In this document: piece after piece, positions 12,164 through 22,488 of the stretch | How positions within the stretch are numbered: position 1 is the stretch's first letter | How the letters are laid out: every line of letters begins with the position of its first letter | Assembly: GCF_000485595.1 (NCBI RefSeq) | Contig: NW_014578020.1 | Coordinates: forward strand, 65,917-119,564 | Direction of reading: 5' to 3' | Length of the DNA: 53,648 nucleotides | DNA from: Priapulus caudatus | Taxonomy: Eukaryota > Priapulida > Priapulimorpha > Priapulimorphida > Priapulidae | The notes under the pieces: model-generated | The model's input: the letters and a program-made list of their open reading frames with translations, nothing else | Databases searched by the model: none | Told to the model about the DNA's origin: nothing | Program-made: the position numbers and the translations under genes

Positions 12164-15100
12164 TCAGTTCTGAGAGCACTCCCTGTCGCAAGCACACAGT
12201 AGTGTGCATTCCAGACTGGCCTTCTTGCACTTGCACCTCTTGATGCAGCCCTTCTGGCATTTGCAGGAGATAGGCTCCCGGCAGACCTTGGATGCCTCGG
12301 GGAGCGTTGTCCAGAGAGGTTCGTACATGTCGCTGGTCTTGATCCAACCCCAGTCGGTTGGTGATGGCAATGTTGGTGCAGGAAGCAGGGCCTGACCCCA
12401 GACATGTCCGCCCTGGTATATTGCTCGTCGGACGTGCTGCTTCAGGGCTGCACTTGTCGGTGGGATCAGCTGGACATTGCTCTTCTTTGCAAACAGTTTG
12501 CGGCGTGCCTTGTCGATATCGGTTGTGGTGCTTGCTCTGTCGTAAAGCAGGATGACGAACCTCTCGATGGTGTGCATGGCATCTTCATCAATATGATCTG
12601 GTGCAGTGGAGAGGTCAGTGAGTGTCTGGGTCAGCTGAGGTAGAGCTGTCCACACTGCCCATGCTGTCCTCTTGCCATGTCTGGCAAAGCAGGAGACCGT
12701 GTCGCAGCCCGTCAAAGCATAAAACATCGGTAGTGCCTGTGCTTTCTCAGGGCCCAGAGCCCGTGCCATCTCATGGGCTGCCAAGAACCGGAAAGCCTTG
12801 CCCGTGCCGAAGGACACCCACACTTTGGCTTCCTCCTCTAGGGTGCGTGCCAGCGCCACTGCCAGGACAACAACATCAGTGTCAACTGTGCGGATGAGGA
12901 TCTTCTTGTGGCCATTGTGAGCAGCGTGGGCGACATGCAACATCATGCGGCTGTCAGCTTCTTCGTGGTTGCAAGGAGGCAGGGCTGCAGTATCTAGGAG
13001 CGGTGGCTTGCTCAATACATCATCTCCTTCAGTGATGACCAGCTCCTTGTCTGCAAGCTGGAATGAGTCGTGGAGGACGCCAGAGAGGAAGCTGAACAGC
13101 TCTTTCTTATTCTCGTCGACTCTGAGGAAGCTGGCCCAGTTCCCGGGGATCGTTGCACCACCCACCACCCGTCTTCTCACCCCTTTTCCGCGCTTGGCTC
13201 TTGCTGTACCCTTTTTGTTGTAGCTGGCTTCATTATCTGGATGATGACCGCTCCATCTAGCACAATGCAGCTGGTTGAAGGAACCTCAGACTTGGGCTGA
13301 CTAAGGTCTTCTAGACAAGCCAGAATATCACTCTTGACACCCAGCCGGATGCAAACCGCCAGCTGATAGTGCAGGGGGCAGGCTTGGTTTTCTTGTTGGA
13401 AGAATTGCTCTAGATTCCCATCCCGGTTCTGGCACCCGATATACAGACGAGAGAACAGGTCCGCGTCATTCTTGAGGGATTTCATCTGCTGATTGCCCTT
13501 TCCCGGAGGTTTTGAAGCAGGCTGACCGAAGATTTTCAGCTTGTTTCTTTGGATGGCATCTCCTATGGGTTTCGTTCTCTCCACCAGGCGTTCTCTGACG
13601 AAGTTGTCAAACTGCAGCTGACCCACTTTGTGTGCATGACGGAGGGCGTCTACAGCTCTAGGTGGCGCGATCTCGAGTACCAGCAGATTGGTGTCGAGTA
13701 CCAGCCGATCTTGACTCTCCTCTTCAAATGGATTCCCCAAGTTTTCCATCACGTTGACCATCGACTGTACATCTTTCAGAAACGCAGGCTGCACACTTGC
13801 TGACTGGTCATGGTGCCTTGTGTCTTGTGGTCAGTTTCCCGGGTCAGTTTTATTGAGGAATTGTTCGATGAGCGTGGTAACCTCTGGTCCTGCCACCATC
13901 CACCGTTGTAGAGTGCTGGGGTTGTCAGTCAGGCTCCCTGCACCTCCGTCTCTTTTGATGGCAGCATTGTTCTGCTCGTGGGCCTGATCGACGGGGATGG
14001 CGGAGAACGACCTGTTCGTCTTCTGGACGGTGAAGTTCCCAGCTCGGAATTCCTGGGCTATTTCAGGGTGTGTCATCGGCAGTTCCACCATGTCTCGCAG
14101 ATGCACAGGAATCCAGCGGAATGGTTCGACTGACATGGGATGCCCGCAGGAAGGAGTCCGCTGTCCCGGCACTGGTGATCTCTGCCTGAACCAGTGCTTG
14201 CACCCATCCGCTCCCTTGCAGCCAGTCACCAAGGGTCTTCAGTGCTGCCATCTCGATATGAAGACCGCCGAAGAGGACGACAAACTTCTCTACACCATAC
14301 TCCTGTGGCCACTTCCACTGGATTTCCTTTGCCAAAGCAAACAGCGGCTGGTCGCATGTGACCACTGAAGTCTGGCCAGGGTTGAGATATTCCACTGAAA
14401 TCCTGACCGCATCCATAGAGTGCTTGATCATAGCCACGGTGTGGGCGCTCTCCAGGAAGAGTGGGAGCAGTGCGGTAGGACAGATGGCCCGACTGGCTGG
14501 CATGTCCTGCTGGCTTGCGTGGTACGCAGCCCATGAAGTGTTCTACACTGGAGAAGTTTCTTGTAGGGCGATTTGGGTGTGTTTTAGCCAGAGATACTCT
14601 CTTTCAGCATGTTGCTTGAGGCCGCTGTAGCTGCTCAGGGATGTCACGCTGGTAGCCGGCGCGGTTTTCTTTTTGATGCTGCCGACGGATGGGACATCTG
14701 TATAGTAGTGCGACAAACGGTCAACTGTTTTGAGGCCTCTTTCGTTCGGCCCTCCGAGGATGATGATGCTGCGGTCAATGCCGGCCCCAGGGACCGCGGG
14801 GTGTTGCATGAGGGAAATATCAGTCCCATGGAATGACTGTTTTGCTGTGGTGGAACTTAGGTTGTGATCAATATTGTCTACCGCGGCAGTCGTGAAGACT
14901 CTGCCTCTCATCTTGGGAGGGCAGACTACTTGCTCCTGGTGGTAGAGGCACTGTTCCCCAGCTGTGTGGAAAGGGACAGGACCCGATCATAGGAGATTGA
15001 AATCCCCATGTGTGCCAGCCTGTCGACGAGCTTCCTCTTGCGCGTGTGTGCATGTAGCATTAGGCCGATGTAGGTTGGAACTGGCGTCTCCTGCGTGGTG

Positions 15101-15466
15101 GCGTGCCTGACTGGGTGAGGCGTACTGCCTGTGGCGGCCATACTGCCTGTGGCGGTGCATAACGCTGCTGAACTTGAGGAGCTGGGCGATGCTTAGTGCC
15201 GATGGTGTTGTGCTTTCACTCTGGTGCTTGATACTGGGACCTTCCAAGCTCATATTGACCAAGGCAAGCAGCATGGGTGGCATGGGGTCCTGTTGGCATC
15301 CTGCAGGAAACGCGTTGAGCACCTTGGCATCTCTGATGATGTGGCGTCTCACAATTTGGGCAGCACGCGCCAGGTGGACAGCATTAAGGTCTCTGTCCAG
15401 TTCACATGCCTTTGCCAGGGCATCGCCGAGGTCTTCATTGAATGCAAGCAGGACATCGTGCCCCAT
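12164..15466 (-). pseudogene. Transposon protein with XPG/FEN-like nuclease fold and Cys-rich tail (decayed)
   Basis: Read 15466 to 12164 on the minus strand. The N-terminal part contains ISYDRVLSLS, FTTAAVDNIDHN, SFHGTDISLMQHP, FGGLHIEMAALKTLGDWL and WIPVHLRDM, block-conserved in long uncharacterised proteins that I recall from many invertebrates. The C-terminal part has spaced acidic motifs as in XPG/FEN1-type PIN nucleases: IVLDGAVII, then NHEEADSR (residues 71-78 of the last open segment), TVDTDVVVLA (98-107) and LTGCDTVSCF (156-165), followed by GKRTAW. The tail, CKCQKGCIKRCKCKK...CACDREC, resembles a CXC-type metal-binding motif. Breaks: frameshifts near 15100 and 14945, in-frame TAG at 14543-14545, frame change near 14110, in-frame TGA at 13831-13833, frame change near 13180. 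Two of the frame changes seem to coincide with missing segments, judged from memory of the family. This copy cannot make the protein. Confidence 0.75.
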
Positions 15467-15469
15467 GTG

Positions 15470-16038
15470 TTAATTAACATGATAATTAAATGTAGTAGTG
15501 TCCCTTGACCACAGAAGTATAATATTTGACTTGCCCAGGATTGATCTGATAAGAGCAAGCCACCATAATTATCACTATCTGGTTCTGTTATTGTTGTTGT
15601 ATTATCGATGTAATTATCCTAATTAATTAACTTAAATTAATCTAGCTTATTCACAAGGAATGTCAGCATTTGATGCCTGATCATGGGTTTTCTTGTCGCC
15701 ATTTCATCTGCAATTAGCCTAAATATGTTAATTAATATCAGCAGCATCTCCCAAAATGTGACTAAGAGCTATCTGGCCTGTCTTGATTCAAAACATTCAA
15801 TAAACATTCACTAAAACCTTCAGCAGCAAGCTTTATCTAACTTCTGTGTGTCTTTTGGGTGTCTGCTGGCGGCCCGACGGCCGCCGAAAATGGCCGCCAC
15901 GGCTGCCAGGGGGCAGTTGGGCGATGACTCCACATCCAAATTTGTTCATAATATATTGGTCTACCTCTGTGCCAAAATTGGTGCTTTTATCAAAAAATGC
16001 ACAATAGGTTTGAATATCCTAGGTAAACCGCCCCACTA
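15470..16038 (-). repeat. Right terminal inverted repeat of the 4.6-kb transposon
   Basis: Inverted partner of the left repeat. It ends just upstream of the pseudogene's ATG at 15466, so promoter and 5' UTR would have to lie inside the repeat. The GC-rich palindrome is at about 15868-15905. Confidence 0.9.
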
Positions 16039-16041
16039 AAA

Positions 16042-16215
16042 TGATATGTCTACGTATTTGATTGGCAGTTGGTGCGCATTGCATTGTGGCAATTAAATGC
16101 AAATTATACCGCGACATTTATGATCATAACGAGCATAAACGAATAAACTTACATGCCGTTATGTCTAAATGATATAAGTCTACGTATTTGATCGGCAGTT
16201 GGTGCGCATTGCATT
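16042..16215. repeat. Tandem duplicate of the transposon's target sequence, including an empty site
   Basis: The unit contains 'gatcataacgagcataaacg', 'atgccgttatgtctaaatga', 'tctacgtatttgat' and 'ggcagttggtgcgcattgca'. It occurs once split by the 4.6-kb element (left part to 11427, right part from 16042) and once intact at 16124-16215. The intact copy has a two-base 'aa' difference after 'gatat'. Confidence 0.88.
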
Positions 16216-16484
16216 GTCTATTTCGCATTGTTCGCTTGATTGTTACTAAAGCAGCTCGCACCTCGCAAATACCGTATTTCTGGAGCCGCGAATCAGCGTG
16301 TGAACGCTCGGCCGCGTATGTGTCTCAGATTCGGTATTTCGCAAATACCGTATTTCTGGAGCCGCGAATCAGCGTGTGAACGCTCGGCCGCGTATGTGTC
16401 TCAGATTCGGTATTTCGCAAATACCGTATTTCATAAATACGAGGTCTCGTGTGAACGAGGCTATATATATTATTATGTCAATAT

Positions 16485-16579
16485 CAAGAGCTAATAATAC
16501 CAGAAGTAGATAATAGGGTTCCCTATAGGCTATTATATCTACTTCTGATAATACCTAGCTAATGTATTATTAGCTCTTG
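16485..16579. mobile_element. Short palindromic element, CAAGAG...CTCTTG ends
   Basis: The left arm starts CAAGAGCTAATAATAC and the right arm ends TAGCTCTTG, with AGAAGTAGATAATAG paired to CTATTATATCTACTTCT further in. It has no coding capacity. Its ends match those of two other tiny palindromes at 17509-17549 and 49222-49259. Confidence 0.65.
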
Positions 16580-16685
16580 CTATATATATATAGGCATATA
16601 TTATATAATATATATATTATATATATAATATATATATACCAAATAATCGACGTGTAAAAATGATAGGAAGGTTTTGCTACATGAA

Positions 16686-16772
16686 GGCAATTAAATGCAA
16701 ATTATACCGCGACATTTATGATCATAACGAGCATAAACGAATAAACTTACATGCCGTTATGTCTAAATGATA
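16686..16772. repeat. Third copy of the 'gatcataacgagcataaacg' unit
   Basis: The segment from 'ggcaattaaatgcaaattat' through 'atgtctaaatgat' repeats 16090-16173 almost exactly, then diverges. It lies outside the outer inverted-repeat element. Confidence 0.85.
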
Positions 16773-17508
16773 AAAATTAACGAAATATGACCGGATGCGT
16801 ATATAAATATAGAGCGTGGATGGGAGACATTATAGTCACTGATAAAATAGGAACATCCCTTTCACTTACTTATTATTCATTATTATTATTATCACGAACT
16901 TGAAAAGTTGTATCATATTTTGATGGAATCTGCGTTGATTAAGATCACAGAGACTGCAGTATTATCTGATTATTTTGATCTAGGACCGCTATCAGAGTGA
17001 ATTACACCGAGATGGTTAGTGTCAACACAGCGATTGCTGACATATTGCTGGTATATATTATATGGGTGCTACTTGCTCGCGCTGATCCGAATGTGAGGTA
17101 ACCTTTCCTCTTTCAACGCGAGCGGTACCCTGAACGTTACAACCCTTCCGCGCGGCGATTCTGCCAGGGGTGGTATAATATACCAGGACTGGTACGCGAA
17201 AACGACCAAACAAACACGATAGGCACTCCTAATCAGCGCCAGCAAAAATAGCTCCTGTGCGCTACTGCTGCTCCGTCGAGGCATGCTAGCCACTAAACAT
17301 ACATACGAACAGAACGAACCAAGTGCGAATCACGCTCCTCTCCGGTTGTTTCATGGCCACAGCGAACAATTGAGGACACACGTAAGGTAGACGCTGCATG
17401 GTGAAATGGCGTACAGTATTCGGGTGTGAGTTCGTACCGCATATAGGGTATAATTAGCATTCGTAATTATTTGCGGTAATCGCAATTCGTTCCTCACTTT
17501 AGTAACAT

Positions 17509-17549
17509 CGAGAGTCCATAATAAAAATATTTGCTATTATGGACTCTTG
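17509..17549. mobile_element. 41-bp palindromic element with 7-bp direct repeats
   Basis: AGAGTCCATAATA and TATTATGGACTCT form perfect 13-bp arms around an 11-base loop. GTAACAT flanks the element on both sides (17502-17508 and 17550-17556), the pattern left by a transposition event. The ends read CGAGAG...CTCTTG. Confidence 0.6.
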
Positions 17550-17556
17550 GTAACAT

Positions 17557-20500
17557 GTTTCCTCATGCGAATTTCGAAAATCTACTGAAAAAATACTAGC
17601 TATGATTCCTATTGACCCAAATTTGAGAACCGTTACAGAAGAAAATAATCAGTCTTAAAAAGCGTAAACCTAATAGTTGATTGGGGAGACAGTACAAAAA
17701 ATATGTAAACAAAGACAAACACGAAAGAAGCTTTTTCTACTTTAAGCAAAGCACAACCACCAGCAATATGTGGGTGTTTGTGTTTGCCGATTTTAATCAC
17801 GAGAAAGGTTGGAGCCAGTGGGGGCAGTTCTTAATGGGCAAGAGACCCGTGAAGAAACAGGGAAAAAGCATTGTTTATAGACCCTCTCTGAATATGCTCT
17901 CATGCTCAACTTTTTTCATCGGCGGAACAGCTGGTTGTGCTATGAGAAGTAAAATGTGGAGGGTTTTCGGCGCTGCAATAACACGAAACTGGTTGTTCCG
18001 ATCAAATTCTCTATCCACGGATTCGTGCACCAGCAATTACAAAAATTACGTTTGCGTTCGTATACTTTAATACTGCCGAAGATATTCACAGTTTGTTATG
18101 CAATGTGGATAGTTATCTTCGACGAAGCCCACATCACAGGGGCTGGCACATCTTCTGTGCGATGAAAGACAAATACAAAACGACATGGCGCCTGTTATTG
18201 CTTCCGCCATGCCTTCAACAGGTGGCAATATCTAGAAGAACGAGGAGCGGGAGCAGCCGTCCACGACGTGTCTGCTGAGATTTCAGGCTTGAATATTCTA
18301 GAGCTGCTAGTCTCGATGAACAACGAAAGTACACATAATCTCATATACCGATGACAGTCCATCAGACGTGTCGGTCACGCGATGAACAAATAAAGTTGGT
18401 CAGTTATTTTTACCCACACAGTAGCGAAGCTGTTGCTCAGTGTTCGCGCTAGCTTTCCACGAAACCAGGGATGAATAATGGCAAATTGTCATTATTCACC
18501 CCCGATGAAACCGGTGCATATAGTCACGCAAAATAGCAAATTGGCTATAGAATGTAAAAACAGAAGAGACGCTTATGTGCAAGCTTGCCGACAAAGGATG
18601 TTCCCCTGAAGGTGGGTTTGCTCTCGTTCGAAACCGATGAAGTGGGGCCGAACGCAAATCGAGTGTGCTTGTCATGTCTCGGATTTATTTACGGAAAAAT
18701 CGATATGTACATTGTAATGACGTAGATATCGAATTATTTAACCTAGTATAAAACCTAGCGACGCGGGTCGTTTAACGTAAGCAGATAACGTCATAGGTTA
18801 TTTTAGTAACAGCCAAGGAAACAAGCGAAGGACGCCACCCAGCTATCCCAAGAAACTGAGTCTGGAACACGAGTAAAAGTTATCACCCACGACGGCAGAG
18901 TGACAGTTTAGTACCTATAGAAGGACATCACACCTTGATGTCGCATGCCGACTGATAAAGAACAAACAACGAACGCCGCCGACAAATGTGAACTATGTGA
19001 ACATGAATCGAACTGCCGCGATTCCCAAGTTCTCACGCTAGAGAAGGAAGTCTCACCTTCAGTTGTCCATAAAATTCTGGAGAAGGACATAGGATTGCAC
19101 CATCGCATGCAATAAGGCATCGAGGACACTTGGGCCATGCATTCCTCCAGTTGCATAAATACCGAACAGTTTCGACAGAAAGGCAGACACAGTTCACGAC
19201 GCTGTCAGCACCGCGCTGCTCTCACCTGCTTTCGTCACCACGCTACCGTCGCCGCTGGACATCACCGACTGAGGACCTGCCTGCGACCTGCAGGACTCCA
19301 CGCTCGTAAATATGAACTGCATTTGTAAACCAGTCGCTTGTCTGTATGTGCCTGGTGTGTAAGAGGTTAGCCTGCATAGGCATTATTGGTCTGCGTAGCT
19401 GTTATACGGCGTAGCAATTTGTAATGCGTATTCGCTTATGTGCCTACGGGCCTTACACTTTATAAACGATATGTAAACTATTGTACGCGTTTCATATGTG
19501 TGTGCGGCTTGTCTATGCATCGTATAATTATGTAGCGTATGTAGCTTAAAAAAATGTTCTACTTAGCCACTGTTTGTTAAGCCCACAATGTTTGATTGTA
19601 ACCGGTAGGCCCTACTGTTCTCGTATTAAACGATTGATATCACGTTTCTATAACATTTTGAATGCTATAAATTAATTCGCAATTTACGACATGTATGAGA
19701 TACTTACGACACCTATGAGCTACTCGGTAGCAACACTCGAACAGTAGCACAACATACAGCTAGTCGTATCATCTGGTATCATCCACTCGAATGTGATACC
19801 AATTATTTTACAAAAAAACACAAAAACACTAGCAAAATAGTCTTATAACTTAACCCAAGTAAAGTACCGCATTTACCTAGATAAATATTTTGCACAAACA
19901 CATACGTTGACCCACTTGCACGTGCAGCCCGCGGATGGACATACCCGCGCATTCAGGGGCTAATCACTAACGTTGCCGTTCATGAACCCATGACCGGTGT
20001 AGATGCACCTTTCCCCCAATTTCTTTTCGGGATATCTGACACGGTTCTACAACGAGAGCTATTCTGCGAACGCAGAACCTTTCTCAGAGCTATGCACATT
20101 GTAGCATCGCCGTAAATCGCAGACGCGCTACAGTTTTTACACGTGCTCGGCGTTACTCGGCGCAGCCGTAAATCCTCGCTAACAAACAACGAGAGGGTTA
20201 TTCTTGAGACGGCACTCTGCTTCAAAAAATAGCGCTCATTGCACACGTGCAACGCTAAAACGCCATTTCACTGCCACTCGCTGATGGGTTACGCTGATAA
20301 TCCCCATAATGAATCGTTGATAGCTCTTTCTAATTAATGCGCGATCCGCGTACAAACGTTGACGTATACGGTGTTGAAGGTCAGGGTTACGCGGCTGGTA
20401 GACTTGCTAGTTGGCAGAACCTCATTACTAGTTGCTTTCGCGATAATTGTTACTATGAAATCACACGCGTCTGTTCATTGTCACTCAGGGAGCTAGACAT

Positions 20501-21551
20501 CTTCATAATTATTATATAAGCCAGACGGCCCGAGCTTTCTGAAACGATGCTAGTACGCGTAAGAAGTGTGATAAGTTAATAAACACTGCCGGAAGTCCTG
20601 AAAATCAACTATTTCCTCAAAGAAAGACTTGCGAGATTTTTTCGTCGATAATGTGCACTCGAGAAAGTATTGTATACTAAACTGTCAGAGAAAATTCCTA
20701 AACCTGACGTCTTAATCACGCTCTGTAAGGCAGATTGAACGCATCTGGATATACGGCTGCACAAAGATCCGTTAGCAATACTAAAACACCATCCATGTTT
20801 ATTCAACCACAATTGCTTATCGTGCTGTACAAACTGATACTAGGCACATGAGAATATAAATACGAAAATTGAATATTTACAACAAACTATACAGAACCGG
20901 ACATCTGCCGAAATGCTTTTCATCAGGTGATAAACTAGTTATCAGACGGTAATAAAGCTAAATGTAAGTTACACAAGGAGCTGAATATCAGACACGCTAC
21001 ATAACAGCAATAGGCTAGATATCAGCCGATAAACTGGGTATCAGATGATAAACTGGGTATCAGATGATAAGCTGGATATCGAATTATAAGCTAGATATCA
21101 CCTAATAAGGTTGAATATCAACTGACAAGCCGGATATCTGATTATAAGCTGGATATCAAACAATAATCAATATTAGGCCATAAGCTCGATGACACCCGAG
21201 ATATTAGATATCAAATGAAATACCAGATTGTATACGTAAAAAATTTGGATACCAGTCACCAAAGGACAAACTCGATATCAGACGACAAGCCAACAAGGGG
21301 ACTATTAGGTTTATATCAGCTAAGGTTGCCACGAGATTTCAACCTGAACAGATTCTCCCCCTGCGCACAAATCTTCCAGGATTTCTCGTTTTGGATATCA
21401 GGTTACGAAGTTGTTCTGCGAGTTTATTTTTGTTTGGCTTGGGCAGCTGATCATGTACAGCCAAGTTCACACACTGCAAATTGCAGGGCATGTTATGGTG
21501 AAAATACCCACCAGACACTGTGAAAAAGTGCGCACGTATGTATGTATACAT
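17557..21551. other. No recognisable gene over 4 kb
   Basis: Ordinary-complexity DNA with frames of 60-130 codons and no family I can name. A short plus-strand stretch near 19050-19110 reads SPSVVHKILEKDIGLHHRMQ. It resembles the helix-turn-helix of Tc1/mariner-type transposases and may be a relic. A degenerate tandem repeat at 20930-21290 is listed separately. Confidence 0.45.
20930..21290. repeat. Degenerate ~22-bp GATATC-containing tandem repeat
   Basis: Units resembling 'gataagctggatatcagat' recur about 14 times, with GATATCA most constant and GATAA/CTGG variable. Translation is stop-rich, so this is a decayed minisatellite. Confidence 0.75.
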
Positions 21552-21585
21552 ACATCTAGATCGACTGGCCAGTCGATCTAGATGT
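21552..21585. repeat. Perfect 34-bp palindrome
   Basis: The sequence is a zero-loop inverted repeat centred on GGCC at 21567-21570, with arms containing CATCTAGATCGACTGG. A second small palindrome (CAGCTGGCCAGCTG) follows at about 21618-21631. Confidence 0.9.
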
Positions 21586-21644
21586 GTATATTATATAATA
21601 TTGAGATGTGTGTAATCAGCTGGCCAGCTGTATTTAAGCAGCAT

Positions 21645-21650
21645 TTTATT
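21645..21650 (-). terminator. Candidate BANP polyadenylation signal
   Basis: AATAAA on the minus strand, 503 bases beyond the BANP stop codon. It is the only canonical hexamer I noted close downstream, but cleavage-site context cannot be judged from sequence alone. Confidence 0.3.
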
Positions 21651-22152
21651 CATTAAGGGCACCACTGGAAAAGAACACCAGCGTTCTGGGTATGCTACAA
21701 GAGACGGTGCAGTTCTAATGTACGATGCTGTATTTAGCCAGAAATGGCTCCCATTTCAAAAACTAGAGTACTTGTAGTCACCCAGACATACCAGCAACAC
21801 ACTAGCTAAAAGGCATTGATGCCGACACTTTTACTCAACTGAAACGTGAGTGGAGCTAAACACTTGCACCTCATGACTCAACTTTCACACTCATTTTAAG
21901 ATGTTTACCTAAAGCAAAATCCTGTGCTAGGCACGACCATGTATTTGGAGAAGTAAGTACGCATCGAGTTCTGTATCACTTACTTCTAAGAATAAACGGA
22001 ATTTCTAATGGCAAATATAACATTTTACACGTAGAAGTGAACCGATGAGGTTTCTTTCCCGATCCCATTTTTTATCCGTGCACTGGAATGGGTTCTGCTG
22101 AATTCTCGCCATTTCCTTCAAACACTCAAATCGCCTCCGCCTCCGCCTCTCT

Positions 22153-22488
22153 CTACGTCTCGTCCGTGTCTTCCACGTATGCCGCCTCGCTCTCCACCAC
22201 CTGCTCCTCCTCCTCCCCCGCCTGGAACACCCCCTCCTCCTGCTCCTTCTGCAGGGTCGCCCCCGGGTCGTCCTCCTCGCACACGAGCGGCTCTCCGTCG
22301 GCGGAGAAGGCGACGTGTGCATCGCCGGGCAGCTCGGTCACGTCGGTGTCGGCGACGAGGTCGGACGCTTCAATGAGGGCGCCGTCGTGAAGACCCAGCT
22401 GCTGTATGATGTGGTTGCCGTCAGCGTCAAGCACCAGCTGCCCCTCCTGCTGCATCTGAGCGATCTGCTCCGGTGTCGCGTGCAGCAC
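22153..22488 (-). CDS. BANP: BANP coding exon 9 (C-terminus)
   Basis: Acceptor cgtgcgcag|GTGCTG, phase 0, stop codon TAG at 22155-22153. It encodes VLHATPEQIAQMQQEGQLVL, DADGNHIIQQLGLHDGALIE, then an acidic tail rich in Glu and Asp. The Q/E-rich, 'QxxxDGN..I'-type repeats resemble the vertebrate BANP C-terminus only loosely. The assignment rests on phase, orientation and the exact codon total. The exon is much more GC-rich than the exons to the right. Confidence 0.82.
   Translation of the reverse strand: MLHATPEQIAQMQQEGQLVLDADGNHIIQQLGLHDGALIEASDLVADTDVTELPGDAHVAFSADGEPLVCEEDDPGATLQKEQEEGVFQAGEEEEQVVESEAAYVEDTDET

Larger units (their letters stand above)
11428..16038 (-). mobile_element. 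4.6-kb DNA transposon, long TIRs, nuclease-fold gene
   Basis: The element is bounded by TAGT...ACTA ends and flanked by AAA on both sides (11425-11427 and 16039-16041). An almost identical unoccupied copy of the flanking DNA lies at 16124-16215, with a single AAA at the matching position (16167-16169), which defines the ends to the base. Terminal inverted repeats run inward from each end: left about 11428-12067, right about 15470-16038. They are highly similar over about 570 bp, and the left copy has an extra internal segment of about 100 bp. The interior holds one minus-strand pseudogene whose start codon sits at the inner edge of the right repeat. I do not recognise a named superfamily for this combination. 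Confidence 0.85.
11115..16462. mobile_element. Outer inverted-repeat element interrupted by a 4.6-kb transposon
   Basis: The left end AGCCGCGTTCACACG (11115) and the right end CGTGTGAACGAGGCT (16462) are inverted repeats with one mismatch in 15. The flanks on both sides are TATA-rich (ATATATA), so a target duplication is possible but not diagnostic. Inside are many copies of GTGTGAACGCT and of an 'aataccgtatttc' palindrome. Two tandem copies of a roughly 85-bp unit lie at about 16255-16430. The 11428-16038 transposon splits this element, so it is the older of the two. Confidence 0.65.

Noticed and set aside
12145-15473. Many plus-strand frames of 60-120 codons across the transposon gene
   Set aside because: They are antisense shadows of the minus-strand pseudogene, which carries the conserved blocks.
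17681-18070. 129-codon plus-strand frame as a gene
   Set aside because: Composition is normal, but there is no recognisable family, no splice partner and no conserved motif. It is not supportable from sequence alone.
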